This document shows, one piece after another, positions 8,832 to 16,899 of a stretch of 64,000 nucleotides of DNA. The DNA comes from Streptomyces sp. GESEQ-35 (lineage in GTDB: Bacteria > Actinomycetota > Actinomycetes > Streptomycetales > Streptomycetaceae), in the NCBI RefSeq assembly GCF_017948485.1, contig NZ_JAFFSX010000018.1:62001-126000 (forward strand). The letters are read 5' to 3'. The notes under the pieces were generated by a model. It had not been told where the DNA came from. It made no database searches and worked only from the letters and a program-made list of their open reading frames with translations. The translations under genes and the position numbers were made by a program. Position 1 is the stretch's first letter. Each line of letters begins with the position of its first letter.

Positions 8832-9260
8832 TCAGCGCCGGGCGGCCGACCAGTCCCCGCCCTCCAACGGCCTCCCCCGCGCCCGCAGTCGTACGACGAC
8901 CGCGGGCGCGGCGACGTACACCCAGGCGCGTACGGCCGCCCCGTCCACGTCCCGCGTCACGTCACGTGCGACGCGCTCGTAGAGGTTGCGCGGGTCGCCG
9001 GGGGCGTACTCCTCCAACTGGTCGAGGGCGGCGAGGAGTTCGCCGTACGCCTCGGGGAGGGCGGTGACGAGTTCCCCGTACACGACACCGCCTGCGGCGT
9101 CTTCCACGGCGTACGGGTAGCCGGGCCCGTCATACAGCACCGCGCCCGTGAGCCGTCCGGGCTCCTCGGCCTCGGTGCGGCCGCGCAGGAAGAGGTCGTG
9201 GTTGGGCTCGCCGGGGCGGAGGGTGCCGTAGACGAAGAACGGAAGTCGCTCAGAGCTCAC
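8832..9260 (-). CDS. Gamma-glutamylcyclotransferase (AIG2-like) family protein
   Basis: A 142-residue protein of the gamma-glutamylcyclotransferase fold, seen as LPFFVYGTLRPGEPNHDLF at the N-terminus (the YGTLR substrate loop), GAVLYDGPGYPYAVED, and LDQLEEYAPGDPRNLYERV with the catalytic glutamate region. Members cyclise gamma-glutamyl amines or peptides to 5-oxoproline; the substrate here is unknown. The GTG at 9260 is preferred because GGAGAGA lies 9 bp upstream; the frame is open to a GTG at 9284, where the ribosome site would be only 2 bp away. It is convergent with nitrate reductase (7-bp gap) and divergent from the M4 protease gene. Confidence 0.85.
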   Translation of the reverse strand: MSSERLPFFVYGTLRPGEPNHDLFLRGRTEAEEPGRLTGAVLYDGPGYPYAVEDAAGGVVYGELVTALPEAYGELLAALDQLEEYAPGDPRNLYERVARDVTRDVDGAAVRAWVYVAAPAVVVRLRARGRPLEGGDWSAARR

Positions 9261-9412
9261 AGAAACGATTCTCTCTCCACACACATCTCCTCAGCAGCGC
9301 CATGGACATGGCAGGTCAGCGGCCCCTTGAATCGCAGGACCGCAAGAAAGATCACCGCCCCCGTCCCCCTGCGCCCGCCCCAGGCGCTTCCCTGGCTTCC
9401 CTGAGGAGATCC

Positions 9413-11065
9413 ATGAGCCGTATTCGGATACGGACCGGGAACATCCGAGGTTCCCGTCTCGCCGCGGCCGGTACGGCGGCCACCGCAGCCGCCGCTCTGC
9501 TGGCCGCCGTCCTCTCCCCCACCGCGAACGCGGTCGACCGGCCGACTGCGCTCGAGAACGCGGCAGCGGCCCTCACCGAGCACGCGACCGCCCTCGGTCT
9601 CACCTCCGCCCAGGACACCAAGGTCCGGGACGTCATCGTGGACGCGGACGGCACGCAGCACGTCCGCTACGACCGGACGTACCGTCATCTCCCGGTGCTG
9701 GGCGGCGACTTCGTGATCCATCTGGCCCCGGACGGTACGTACCGGAATGTCTCGCGCGCGACTCGTCAGGCGGTGGCGCTGTCGAGCGTGACTCCGACGC
9801 TGTCGGGGCCGAAGGCGGCGGACCTGGCGGCCAACGCCCTACGGGCGGCCAACTTGGGCGAGACGCTGAAGAAGTTGACGTCGAGGCCGCAGCTGGTCGT
9901 CGACGCCCTGCACGGCGCCCCGAAGCTGGCCTGGCGGACGGACGCGACGGCTCAGGACTCACTCGGCAACCCGGTCGCGCGCACGGTGCTGACCGATGCC
10001 GCCACGGGCGACCAGATCGACGCCTGGGACGTCCTCCATACGGCGACGGGAGACGGGAAGTCGCTGTACGCGGGGACGGTCCCGCTGGAGACGACGGCGA
10101 ACGGATCGTCGTACGGCCTTCAGGACCCGACGCGCGGAAACACGTACACGGGCGACGCGGCGAACAAGACGGACCTCTGCCTGCTGACGACGATCTGCCT
10201 GAGCCGCGCCCCCTCCACGGTGTTCACCGACTCCGACAACCACTGGGGCACGGGCACGGCGACCGACCGCGCGTCGGCGGCGGTGGACGCGCAGTACGGC
10301 ACGGACGTCACCTGGGACTACTACAAGAACGTGCATGGCCGTTCCGGTATCCGCGGTGACGGCGTGGGCTCGTTCAACCGCGTGCACTACGGGACGCGCT
10401 ACAACAACGCCTTCTGGGACGACAGTTGCTTCTGCATGACGTACGGGGACGGTGACGGGACGCAGCTCGGCCCGCTGGTGTCGTTGGACGTCGCCGGGCA
10501 CGAGATGTCGCACGGCGTGACGTCGTCGACGGCGGCGCTGACGTACTCGGGCGAGTCCGGGGGCCTGAACGAGGCGACGTCCGACATCTTCGGCACGCTG
10601 GTGGAGTTCTATGCGGCGAATGCCTCGGACCCCGGTGACTGGATGATCGGCGAGAAGATCGTCCGCTCGGGCCTCGGGCGGGATGCTCTGAGGTACATGG
10701 ACAAGCCGTCCAAGGACGGCAACTCGGTGGACTGCTGGAGCACCGGGACCGCGAAGCTGGACGTCCACTATTCGTCGGGCGTCGGCAACCACTTCGCATA
10801 TCTGCTGGCGGAGGGGAGCGGGGCGAAGACGATCGGCGGGGTTGCTCATAACTCGCCTACGTGTGACGGGTCTTCGGTTGCGGGGATCGGGCGGGGGAAG
10901 CTGGGGGCGATCTGGTATCGGGCGTTGACCGTGTATATGACGTCGTCGACCGATTACGCGGGGGCTCGGGTGGCTACGTTGAGTGCGGCTGCGGATCTTT
11001 ATGGGGCCGGGAGCGTTGAGCACGACGCCGTGGCTGCGGCTTGGAGTGCGGTGGGCGTGGGGTGA
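9413..11065 (+). CDS. Secreted M4 (thermolysin-like) zinc metalloprotease
   Basis: Extracellular neutral protease made as a 550-residue pre-pro-enzyme. An Arg-rich signal peptide with an Ala-rich core ends around SPTANA (residue 40). An FTP/PepSY-type propeptide follows (RYDRTYRHLPVLGGDFVIHL), then the catalytic domain. The HEMSH zinc motif starts at H363 (GHEMSH), and the third ligand lies in GGLNEATSDIFG; the downstream catalytic His is in KLDVHYSSGVGNHFAYLL. Two Cys pairs (DLCLLTTICL and DDSCFCM) suggest disulfides. ATG 9413 is chosen for GAGGAG placed 5 bp upstream; the open frame extends to 9302 without a site. It probably serves nutrient scavenging during development. Confidence 0.93.
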   Translation: MSRIRIRTGNIRGSRLAAAGTAATAAAALLAAVLSPTANAVDRPTALENAAAALTEHATALGLTSAQDTKVRDVIVDADGTQHVRYDRTYRHLPVLGGDFVIHLAPDGTYRNVSRATRQAVALSSVTPTLSGPKAADLAANALRAANLGETLKKLTSRPQLVVDALHGAPKLAWRTDATAQDSLGNPVARTVLTDAATGDQIDAWDVLHTATGDGKSLYAGTVPLETTANGSSYGLQDPTRGNTYTGDAANKTDLCLLTTICLSRAPSTVFTDSDNHWGTGTATDRASAAVDAQYGTDVTWDYYKNVHGRSGIRGDGVGSFNRVHYGTRYNNAFWDDSCFCMTYGDGDGTQLGPLVSLDVAGHEMSHGVTSSTAALTYSGESGGLNEATSDIFGTLVEFYAANASDPGDWMIGEKIVRSGLGRDALRYMDKPSKDGNSVDCWSTGTAKLDVHYSSGVGNHFAYLLAEGSGAKTIGGVAHNSPTCDGSSVAGIGRGKLGAIWYRALTVYMTSSTDYAGARVATLSAAADLYGAGSVEHDAVAAAWSAVGVG

Positions 11066-11075
11066 GTTCACCGCG

Positions 11076-11963
11076 TTATCCGCCGCCGTTCAGGCGTCGC
11101 TCCAGGACTTCGAGGTCCTCCTTCAGGCCCTCCACCTGAGGGCTGTGGTCGTCCGCGAGGGCGAGGGACCGGTCGACATCCCGGATCAGGTCGTCGTCGC
11201 AGGGCGTGAGGTCCGAGGGAGCGACGGCGTGTATCCAGTCCAGGTAATCGGGGGCCTTGTCGACCGGGCCCAGGAACGCGACGGTACCGGCCGGGATCAG
11301 CTCCTTCTCGGCCCCCTCGCGGAACTCGACGTCCACGAGATAGAGGCTCGCGTCGTACGACTCGATGCCCCCGATCGTGAACAGGACGCGTTCCACCTCG
11401 CCGGCAGCCAGGTCGTACGCGCCCTTGACCACAGCAGTGACGGGCGCGCCCCGCTCGGTCAATTCGGAGAAGTCGACGTCGTAGTTGGCGGTGATCTCCG
11501 TGTCGCCGCCCGTGTTGGGGAGGCAGCCGCCGGGGCCCGTACCGCCGTACAGTGCCTTCTCCCTGCGCACGGTGAACCGGAACTCCGTGATCGCCGCCTT
11601 CAGGTCACCGCGGTTGCGCAGGGTGAAGGCCAGCCGAGTGGCCAGGGTGGTGCCGGCACGGAATGACTTCCCCTCCTTGAACTCGGCCGGAATCCGGGCA
11701 GGTTCGGGAAACTGCCGGGACAGCACCTCCAGGGCGGGCCGCTTCACCGGCGAAGGCGACGGTTCTTCGGCGAACGGATTGGGCAGCCACCCGAAGAAGA
11801 CGGTGACGAAGGCCAGTACGGCCGCCGTGCCCACCGCGGTCAGACTGGCGCGCCAACCCCCGGTCCCGGTCCCGCTTCCGTTCGCGTTGCCGTTGCCGTT
11901 GCCGGACGAAGGGTCGGACGAACCCTCTCCGCGGTTTGCCGGTCCCGGCGCCCCATCCGTCAT
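11076..11963 (-). CDS. Membrane-anchored protein of unknown function
   Basis: Not recognised. The 295-residue product has a cytoplasmic Gly/Asn/Ser-rich head (a GNGNGNANGSGTGTGG run), one membrane helix (about residues 40-60, AAVLAFVTVFFGWLP), and an extracytoplasmic beta-rich domain with LATRLAFTLRNRGDLKAAI and ANYDVDFSEL that resembles an immunoglobulin-like fold. The acidic Leu-rich C-terminus (VEGLKEDLEVLERRL) could form a short coiled coil. ATG 11963 is chosen over the upstream frame because the preceding codons overlap the FMN reductase gene and look non-coding. The gene is convergent with the M4 protease, 10 bp away. Confidence 0.7.
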   Translation of the reverse strand: MTDGAPGPANRGEGSSDPSSGNGNGNANGSGTGTGGWRASLTAVGTAAVLAFVTVFFGWLPNPFAEEPSPSPVKRPALEVLSRQFPEPARIPAEFKEGKSFRAGTTLATRLAFTLRNRGDLKAAITEFRFTVRREKALYGGTGPGGCLPNTGGDTEITANYDVDFSELTERGAPVTAVVKGAYDLAAGEVERVLFTIGGIESYDASLYLVDVEFREGAEKELIPAGTVAFLGPVDKAPDYLDWIHAVAPSDLTPCDDDLIRDVDRSLALADDHSPQVEGLKEDLEVLERRLNGGG

Positions 11964-12082
11964 ACCCCCGCCACCCGCCGTAGCCCCAGGCCTGCCGACA
12001 GCACTGGCCGTCCGTCCATCGTGGCCCGGCGCGGGCACCCGGCGCACCCGGAACAGCCCGCTCCCGCCTGCGGCTTCCCGTC

Positions 12083-12538
12083 CTAGGCGGCATACGGTCG
12101 CTTCTCTCGCGCCTCCCGCAACCCCCTCCCCCACCACACCAACTGATCCAGCATCGCCTTCGCCGCCGCGTCCGGCATGGACGGATCCTTCAAGCGTCCG
12201 TCGTCGTCGAAGGACGCCCCCGCGTTGTGGAAGGACACGGTGTCGCGGATCGTCACGGCGTGGAGTTCGGCGTAGACCTGACGCAGGTGTTCCACGGCCC
12301 GCAGGCCGGCGGGGAAGGAGTGGTTGTACTCGGGGGTCGGGGCGAGGGAGGTCGGGAGGGAGATCTCGGCTACGTCCACCACCTGGGGGACGAGGTCGTC
12401 ATGGTCCCGGATGCGGTCGAGGAGCCAGTCGGCCACGACCGGGCCGAAGCGGCCGTGGCGGTTGCTGCCGATGACGAGGGTCAGGTTGAGGGGGCGTTCG
12501 GGGACGGCGCGAGAGCGGTTTTGGTGTCCATGGGGCAC
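12083..12538 (-). CDS. NADPH-dependent FMN reductase, internally deleted (SoxR-regulon type)
   Basis: Family members reduce FMN or quinones with NADPH. The flavodoxin-fold start LVIGSNRHGRFGPVVADWLL is intact, and the C-terminal half from GLRAVEHLRQVYAELHAVT onward looks full. Between them the sequence jumps from LAP straight to TPEYNHSFPA and then straight to GLRAVEH. The stretch before TPEYN and the KPVGFVSYGG-type flavin loop expected after it are absent, about 50 residues in total. The only in-frame start with any support is GTG 12538. A better placed ATG at 12531 (GAGG 9 bp upstream) is in another frame and soon meets a stop, which suggests a frameshift too. The gene may be decayed. A SoxR-like palindrome lies upstream at 12549. 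Confidence 0.7.
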   Translation of the reverse strand: MPHGHQNRSRAVPERPLNLTLVIGSNRHGRFGPVVADWLLDRIRDHDDLVPQVVDVAEISLPTSLAPTPEYNHSFPAGLRAVEHLRQVYAELHAVTIRDTVSFHNAGASFDDDGRLKDPSMPDAAAKAMLDQLVWWGRGLREAREKRPYAA

Positions 12539-12548
12539 AGCCTCGTAT

Positions 12549-12564
12549 CTCAACCTTGGTTGAG
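12549..12564 (-). promoter_or_regulatory. SoxR/MerR-type palindromic operator
   Basis: A perfect palindrome CTCAACC-TT-GGTTGAG, directly adjoining a TTGACC -35-like hexamer on the minus strand (12569-12564). This layout is typical of MerR-family activators, and the sequence resembles SoxR boxes. In S. coelicolor an NADPH-dependent FMN reductase gene (SCO2478) belongs to the SoxR regulon, which fits the gene directly downstream. Confidence 0.7.
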
Positions 12565-12809
12565 GTCAAGCTTCGGGGCGCCGACCCCAGGGTCACCCGT
12601 TCACACCCTCGCCCCCGCACCCTTCGGGTTCTTTTCCGACGGCTACCGCCCACACGCCGGTGACCTGCTGAAACGCCGGCACGGAAGGCCGCACGAATCT
12701 CCCGCCCGACACCCGTTCACCCCATTTCCGGCGCCCGCTCAGGAAGCGCGCTCGGCCTCGTGGCCTTTTCCTCGGAAGGGAAACCAGTGCTGATCTCGAG
12801 GGAGCACCG

Positions 12810-13331
12810 ATGCGACGTACCGCCCGCCTGCTGTCCGGTGCCGCACTCGCCGTCGCCGCCGCGGGCCTCGGCACCGCGCCCGCGTACGCTGCGGACGCCG
12901 GCAGTCTCGACGTGTATCCGTCCTCCGTCGTCCCGGGCGGCCAGGTCTCGGTGAACACGACGGCGTGCGGGGACACGGGGACGGCGGCGGGGGACGCCAG
13001 CGCGGTCGGCGCGGGGGCGTTCACGCTGGCGCCGAGCACCCACGAGGACAACGCCATCGGGCAGTTCAGGGTGCCGCCGAGCGCGCAGCCGGGGACGTAC
13101 GAGATCGTCGCGACCTGCGCAAAGGACGGTAAGCGGGTGGCGGGCGACCTGGTGGTCACGCTGACCGCGGCCCGAGAACAGGTGCACCCCAGAGGCAGTG
13201 TGAAGACGGGGGTCGGCGGCGCACTCGGCCCCGACCCCGTGCAGACCGCGGCCGGCATTGCGGCTCTCGCCGTCGCCGCCGCGGGCGGTACCTGGCTCCT
13301 GCATCGCCGGGCGAGAGGCGACGGGATCTGA
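12810..13331 (+). CDS. Small secreted, C-terminally membrane-anchored protein
   Basis: A 173-residue protein with a signal peptide (MRRTARLLSG, cleavage near AYAADAG), an all-beta immunoglobulin-like middle (LDVYPSSVVPGGQVSVNTT through GDLVVTLTA) with a Cys pair (TTACGD and VATCAKDG), and a C-terminal membrane helix followed by HRRARGDGI. No LPxTG-type signal is seen. A ribosome site GAGGGAG lies just before the ATG. It is followed after 121 bp by a class F sortase, a pairing common in Streptomyces. The function is unknown; surface display is inferred. Confidence 0.8.
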   Translation: MRRTARLLSGAALAVAAAGLGTAPAYAADAGSLDVYPSSVVPGGQVSVNTTACGDTGTAAGDASAVGAGAFTLAPSTHEDNAIGQFRVPPSAQPGTYEIVATCAKDGKRVAGDLVVTLTAAREQVHPRGSVKTGVGGALGPDPVQTAAGIAALAVAAAGGTWLLHRRARGDGI

Positions 13332-13452
13332 CGGACACCCTCCGCTGTCCGTCCGCCGGTACCGCACGTCCCCTCCCCCTCCGGGTCCGACGCCCCTCGC
13401 GGCTCGGAGGGGGATCGGGGCCGGCTCCAAGGGGTCGCTCCAGGAGGTCACC

Positions 13453-14088
13453 ATGCGCAGGCCGGGCAAACCCGCCATAGCGAACGGCGCGATAGCCGCC
13501 GTGACCGTGACCGCACTGTGCTCCGGCGCGTGGCTGCTGAGCAGCGGCACCCGGACGCACGCCCCGCCTCAGCCGTCCACCGGAGAGGCACACGCCGAAG
13601 CGTCCGTACGGCAGTCCACCGCGCCCGGCCTGCCGCCCTCCCCGCCCGACCGCATCCGCATCCCGTCGATCCGCGTGAACGCCCCCCTGATGGGCCTCGG
13701 GCTGACGAGGACCGGCAGTCTCGACGTGCCGCCGGCCGCGGAGAAGAACCTCGCCGGCTGGTACGAGGACGGCACCACCCCCGGCGAGACGGGCACCGCC
13801 ATCGTCGCCGGGCACGTCGACAACACCGACGGCCCCGCCGTCTTCTACGGCCTCGGCGCCCTCAGGAAGGGCAGCACGGTGGAGGTGGACCGGCGTGACG
13901 GGGGTGTCGCCCTGTTCACCGTGGACGCCGTCGAGGTGTACGGCGCGAAGGACTTCCCCGACGAGAAGGTGTACGGGGCGGCGCGGCGGCCCGAGCTGCG
14001 GGTGATCACCTGTGGCGGGGGCTACTCACGGACGACCGGCTATCAGGGGAACGTGGTCGTCTTCGCGCATCTGACAGGCAGCCGCTGA
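13453..14088 (+). CDS. Class F sortase
   Basis: A 211-residue membrane-anchored transpeptidase of the actinobacterial class F sortases. An N-terminal signal-anchor (ANGAIAAVTVTALCSGAWLL) is followed by a Pro-rich linker. The catalytic domain starts at RIRIPSIRVNAPL and contains the catalytic His H121 (VAGHVDN), Cys C187 (VITCGGGY) and a Ser/Thr-rich exit toward a C-terminal Arg. AGGAGG lies 5 bp upstream of ATG 13453, which fixes the start. It may anchor the secreted protein encoded just upstream or act elsewhere on the envelope; that partner carries no clear sorting signal. Confidence 0.88.
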   Translation: MRRPGKPAIANGAIAAVTVTALCSGAWLLSSGTRTHAPPQPSTGEAHAEASVRQSTAPGLPPSPPDRIRIPSIRVNAPLMGLGLTRTGSLDVPPAAEKNLAGWYEDGTTPGETGTAIVAGHVDNTDGPAVFYGLGALRKGSTVEVDRRDGGVALFTVDAVEVYGAKDFPDEKVYGAARRPELRVITCGGGYSRTTGYQGNVVVFAHLTGSR

Positions 14089-14239
14089 CACGCACCCGAC
14101 CGGCAGCCGTTGACACGATTCAGGCCGGGTCGGCAAGGGGGTAATCGGACTCACGCACACGTCCCTCACATATATGGCGAAAAGGTGATCTTGACCTGAG
14201 CGGTGAGCGCGCCGGACCGTAGCAGTCAGCGGAGGTGAC

Positions 14240-15364
14240 ATGGCTGCCACGGCGTACAAGGGGACGGCCGGCGTCGAAGCGGTGGTGCGGCAGGACGCCG
14301 CGCTGCTGGAGGACGACCTGCGGGAGTTCATCGGGTCGCTGGCCGTCGAGGAATCCGGGGACATGTACGCCACGGCCTTGAGCCGCTGCCTCTACGCGCC
14401 GGTCGCCGATGCCCTCGCCTCCAAGGTGGGGCAGGCGGCCCTGTCTCCGGATCGAGGGGCACCCGGTCACGACGGGCCGCGATTACGGCCCTCGATGGTC
14501 TATTGGGCGTACCGCAACTACCGCGGCTTCCCGGGCGAGACCGGTGACGACGCCGCGGACCTGGCGGTGGTCCGCCGCACCGCCGTCGCCGTACGGATCC
14601 TGCTGAAGGCAGCGGTCGCGCTCGACGACATCCAGGACGGCAGCGACGTGCGGTACGGCGAGCCCACCCTGCACCGCACCCATGGGATACCGCTCGCCCT
14701 CAACACCGGTTCCTGGCTGATCATGGCGGCGCTGCGGCACGCGGCCGATCCGGCGGTGGCGGCCAGTCTGATCCGCGCGGTGAGCAACGGCTTCACCGGC
14801 CAGGCGGGCGACATGTCGGCACGGACCGCCCGCACCCGCGCCGACCTGCTCGCCGCGCCGCGCGGGGAGCGGGTGCGCTTCTGGGAGTCGGTGGCGGCGC
14901 TGAAGACCGGGACGCTGTTCTGGATGCCGCTGGACGCGGCGGTCGCCGGGCTCGGCGTCGTCGAGGACGAGCGGCGCGCGCTGGACGACGCGATGCGGCG
15001 GCTCGGGCTGGCGAGCCAGTTGTTCAACGATCTGACCGACGTCGTGCCGGAGCTGGGCGGCGCCAACACCCACGAGGACTTCGACGGCTTGAGCAACCGG
15101 GTCTTCCTGGAGCTGCTGGACTCCGCGGAGCCGCCTGCCGCGGGTGAGCAGCTGAAGTCGTTCGTGCTCGGGCATCCGAGGTTCCAGCGGACCCTCCTCG
15201 AACTCTCCGCCGAGGCAGTCGAGTTGAAGCGCTCGGCGAAGGAGGCCGTACACCGCGTGTGCCGCTCGGCGCGCAGTGCGGCGTACTTCGATGTGACGAT
15301 CGAGCGCAAGGGTCACCTCATCGACCGGCTCCACGAGACGGTCCGGCAGCGGAGCGGCGTATAA
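14240..15364 (+). CDS. Polyprenyl diphosphate synthase (isoprenyl chain elongation)
   Basis: A 374-residue member of the polyprenyl synthetase family that condenses IPP with allylic diphosphates; product length is not predictable with confidence. The first aspartate-rich motif is D129-D130-IQ-D133 (DDIQDGSDVRYGEPTLHRTHG). The second is N263-D-LT-D267, with Asn in place of the first Asp. A KTG motif (AALKTGTLF) is present. GGAGG lies 5 bp before the ATG. Codon 82 is TTA (GPRLRP), rare in Streptomyces and implying dependence on the bldA tRNA. No cyclase, carotenoid or other terpene gene is adjacent, so its pathway is unknown. Confidence 0.87.
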   Translation: MAATAYKGTAGVEAVVRQDAALLEDDLREFIGSLAVEESGDMYATALSRCLYAPVADALASKVGQAALSPDRGAPGHDGPRLRPSMVYWAYRNYRGFPGETGDDAADLAVVRRTAVAVRILLKAAVALDDIQDGSDVRYGEPTLHRTHGIPLALNTGSWLIMAALRHAADPAVAASLIRAVSNGFTGQAGDMSARTARTRADLLAAPRGERVRFWESVAALKTGTLFWMPLDAAVAGLGVVEDERRALDDAMRRLGLASQLFNDLTDVVPELGGANTHEDFDGLSNRVFLELLDSAEPPAAGEQLKSFVLGHPRFQRTLLELSAEAVELKRSAKEAVHRVCRSARSAAYFDVTIERKGHLIDRLHETVRQRSGV

Positions 15365-15684
15365 CGGCTCTCGCACGAGGCGCCGCCCCCGCACTGCCAC
15401 CGCACCCCGAACCAGAACATTCCGGACACCGTCCATCGCGCGCCTCCCTGGGCGTGAGCTGCTGAAACCCGACGCCTCCAGGCTGGCCCGGACCAGGTTC
15501 GTAGACGATGGTGGGGGCACGGAAGCCGGTGGTTCGGTTACCCTCACCGGCCTCGCCTCACAGCCCGCCACCTGCGTGCCGTCCGAACCCTCACACACTC
15601 TCCCCGCCCCCGCTGAGGGCAGCGTTCCCCGCGGGAAACAGACGTGATGCGGTCGGGTAACACCGGCACCGCACGCTCAGGGGC
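15365..15684. other. Intergenic region before the nitrite reductase operon
   Basis: This 320-bp stretch has no supported gene. Its right end contains a GlnR-type box (15624-15661). The remaining 260 bp are GC-rich, and I could not assign them to a riboswitch or RNA class. Confidence 0.6.
15624..15661 (+). promoter_or_regulatory. GlnR-type operator before nirB operon
   Basis: Four 5-bp half-sites spaced exactly 6 bp apart: GTTCC (15624), GAAAC (15635), GATGC (15646), GTAAC (15657). This matches the GlnR layout GTnAC-n6-GAAAC repeated at 22 bp, with one half-site exact, two with one mismatch and one weak. GlnR is the global nitrogen regulator in Streptomyces and is known to act on nirB. The box ends only 23 bp before the first start codon. 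Confidence 0.72.
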
Positions 15685-16899
15685 ATGACCTCGAATACGC
15701 GTGTGGTGGTGATCGGCGCCGGCCTCGCGGGCGTACGTCTCGCCCGGCGGCTCGGTGAGCTCGGCACGCCCGCGACGCTGGTCGGTGAGGAGGAGCACCG
15801 CCCGTACAACCGGGTGCTGCTCGCCGAGGTGCTGGCCGGCCGGTACGCCCCCGAGGTGATCGCCCTGCCGGCCCCCGCCGGGCTCGTCCGCACCCGGGTC
15901 ACCGGGATCGACCGCGCCGAGCGGCAGGTGGAGTGCGCGGACGGTTCGAAGATCGCATACGACACGCTGGTCCTGGCCACCGGCTCCAACCCCGTGCTCC
16001 CGCCCCTGCGCGGCCTGTTCACCCCCGACCACGAACTGCCCGAGGGCGTCCACGCGTTCCGCACCATGGACGACTGCCTCGGCCTGTCCAAGGCGGTACG
16101 GCCGGGCGTGCGCGCGGTCGTCATCGGCGGCGGGCTCCTCGGGGTCTCCGCGGCCCGGGCGCTCGCCATGCGCGGCGCGCAGGTCGTCCTCGCCCAGCAG
16201 TCCGAGCGGCTCATGGAGCGCCAGCTCGACCCGGGCGCCTCGAAGCTGGTGCTGCGGCATCTGAAGGACCTCGGCGTCGAGGTTCACACCGAGTGCCGGG
16301 TGCGCGACGTGCGCTGCGTCGGCGGCGCCGTCCGCTCGGTCGAGTTGGCCGACGGATACGCCCTCGACGCCGACCTCGTCGTCCTGGCCTGCGGGGTCCA
16401 CCCGCGCGTGGGCCTCGCCCAGATCGCGGGACTGGCCGTCCGCAAGGGCGTCATCGTCGACGACGAACTGCGTACGTCCGACCCGCACATCCGGGCGATC
16501 GGCGACTGCGCCCAGCACGACGGCGTCCTGTACGGGCTCGCCACGCCGGCCCTCGAACAGGCCGACGTACTCGCGGAGTCGCTGGCCGGGGAAGGCAACG
16601 CCCGCTACACCGGCACCCGTTCGCTGACCCGGCTCACCCTGAACGGGACGGACGCGTTCGACCTCGCCGCGTTCGGCGAGACCGTGCCGCGGCCGGGCGA
16701 CGACGTCGTCCAGCTCGCCGACGCCACCCGCGGCACCTACCGCAAGGTCGTCGTCCGCGACGACCGCGTGGTCGGCGGCGTACTGGTCGGCGAACTCGGC
16801 ACCGTCGGCGCCCTGGCCCGCGCCTGGGAGGGAGCAGAGCCGCTCCCCGCCGACGGCGCCCCCCTGCTCCACCTGCTCACCAACGATGGAGGCTCCTGA
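15685..16899 (+). CDS. FAD/NAD(P)-dependent oxidoreductase of the nitrite reductase operon
   Basis: A 404-residue flavoprotein with two Rossmann motifs: VVVIGAGLAGVRLARRLGEL at the start (FAD) and AVVIGGGLLGVSAARALA near residue 150 (NAD(P)H). It ends its core with AIGDCAQHDGVLYGLATPA. It resembles the N-terminal reductase part of NirB and electron-transfer proteins such as NasC, so it may feed electrons to nitrate reductase or assist NirB. The start codon directly precedes the FAD motif. Its stop abuts the nirB start with no gap, so the two are co-translated in one operon under the GlnR-type box. Confidence 0.87.
   Translation: MTSNTRVVVIGAGLAGVRLARRLGELGTPATLVGEEEHRPYNRVLLAEVLAGRYAPEVIALPAPAGLVRTRVTGIDRAERQVECADGSKIAYDTLVLATGSNPVLPPLRGLFTPDHELPEGVHAFRTMDDCLGLSKAVRPGVRAVVIGGGLLGVSAARALAMRGAQVVLAQQSERLMERQLDPGASKLVLRHLKDLGVEVHTECRVRDVRCVGGAVRSVELADGYALDADLVVLACGVHPRVGLAQIAGLAVRKGVIVDDELRTSDPHIRAIGDCAQHDGVLYGLATPALEQADVLAESLAGEGNARYTGTRSLTRLTLNGTDAFDLAAFGETVPRPGDDVVQLADATRGTYRKVVVRDDRVVGGVLVGELGTVGALARAWEGAEPLPADGAPLLHLLTNDGGS

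Noticed and set aside
15400..15560. Possible riboswitch upstream of the nitrite reductase operon
   Set aside because: A segment resembles parts of TPP or cobalamin elements on one strand, but the conserved core motifs are absent.
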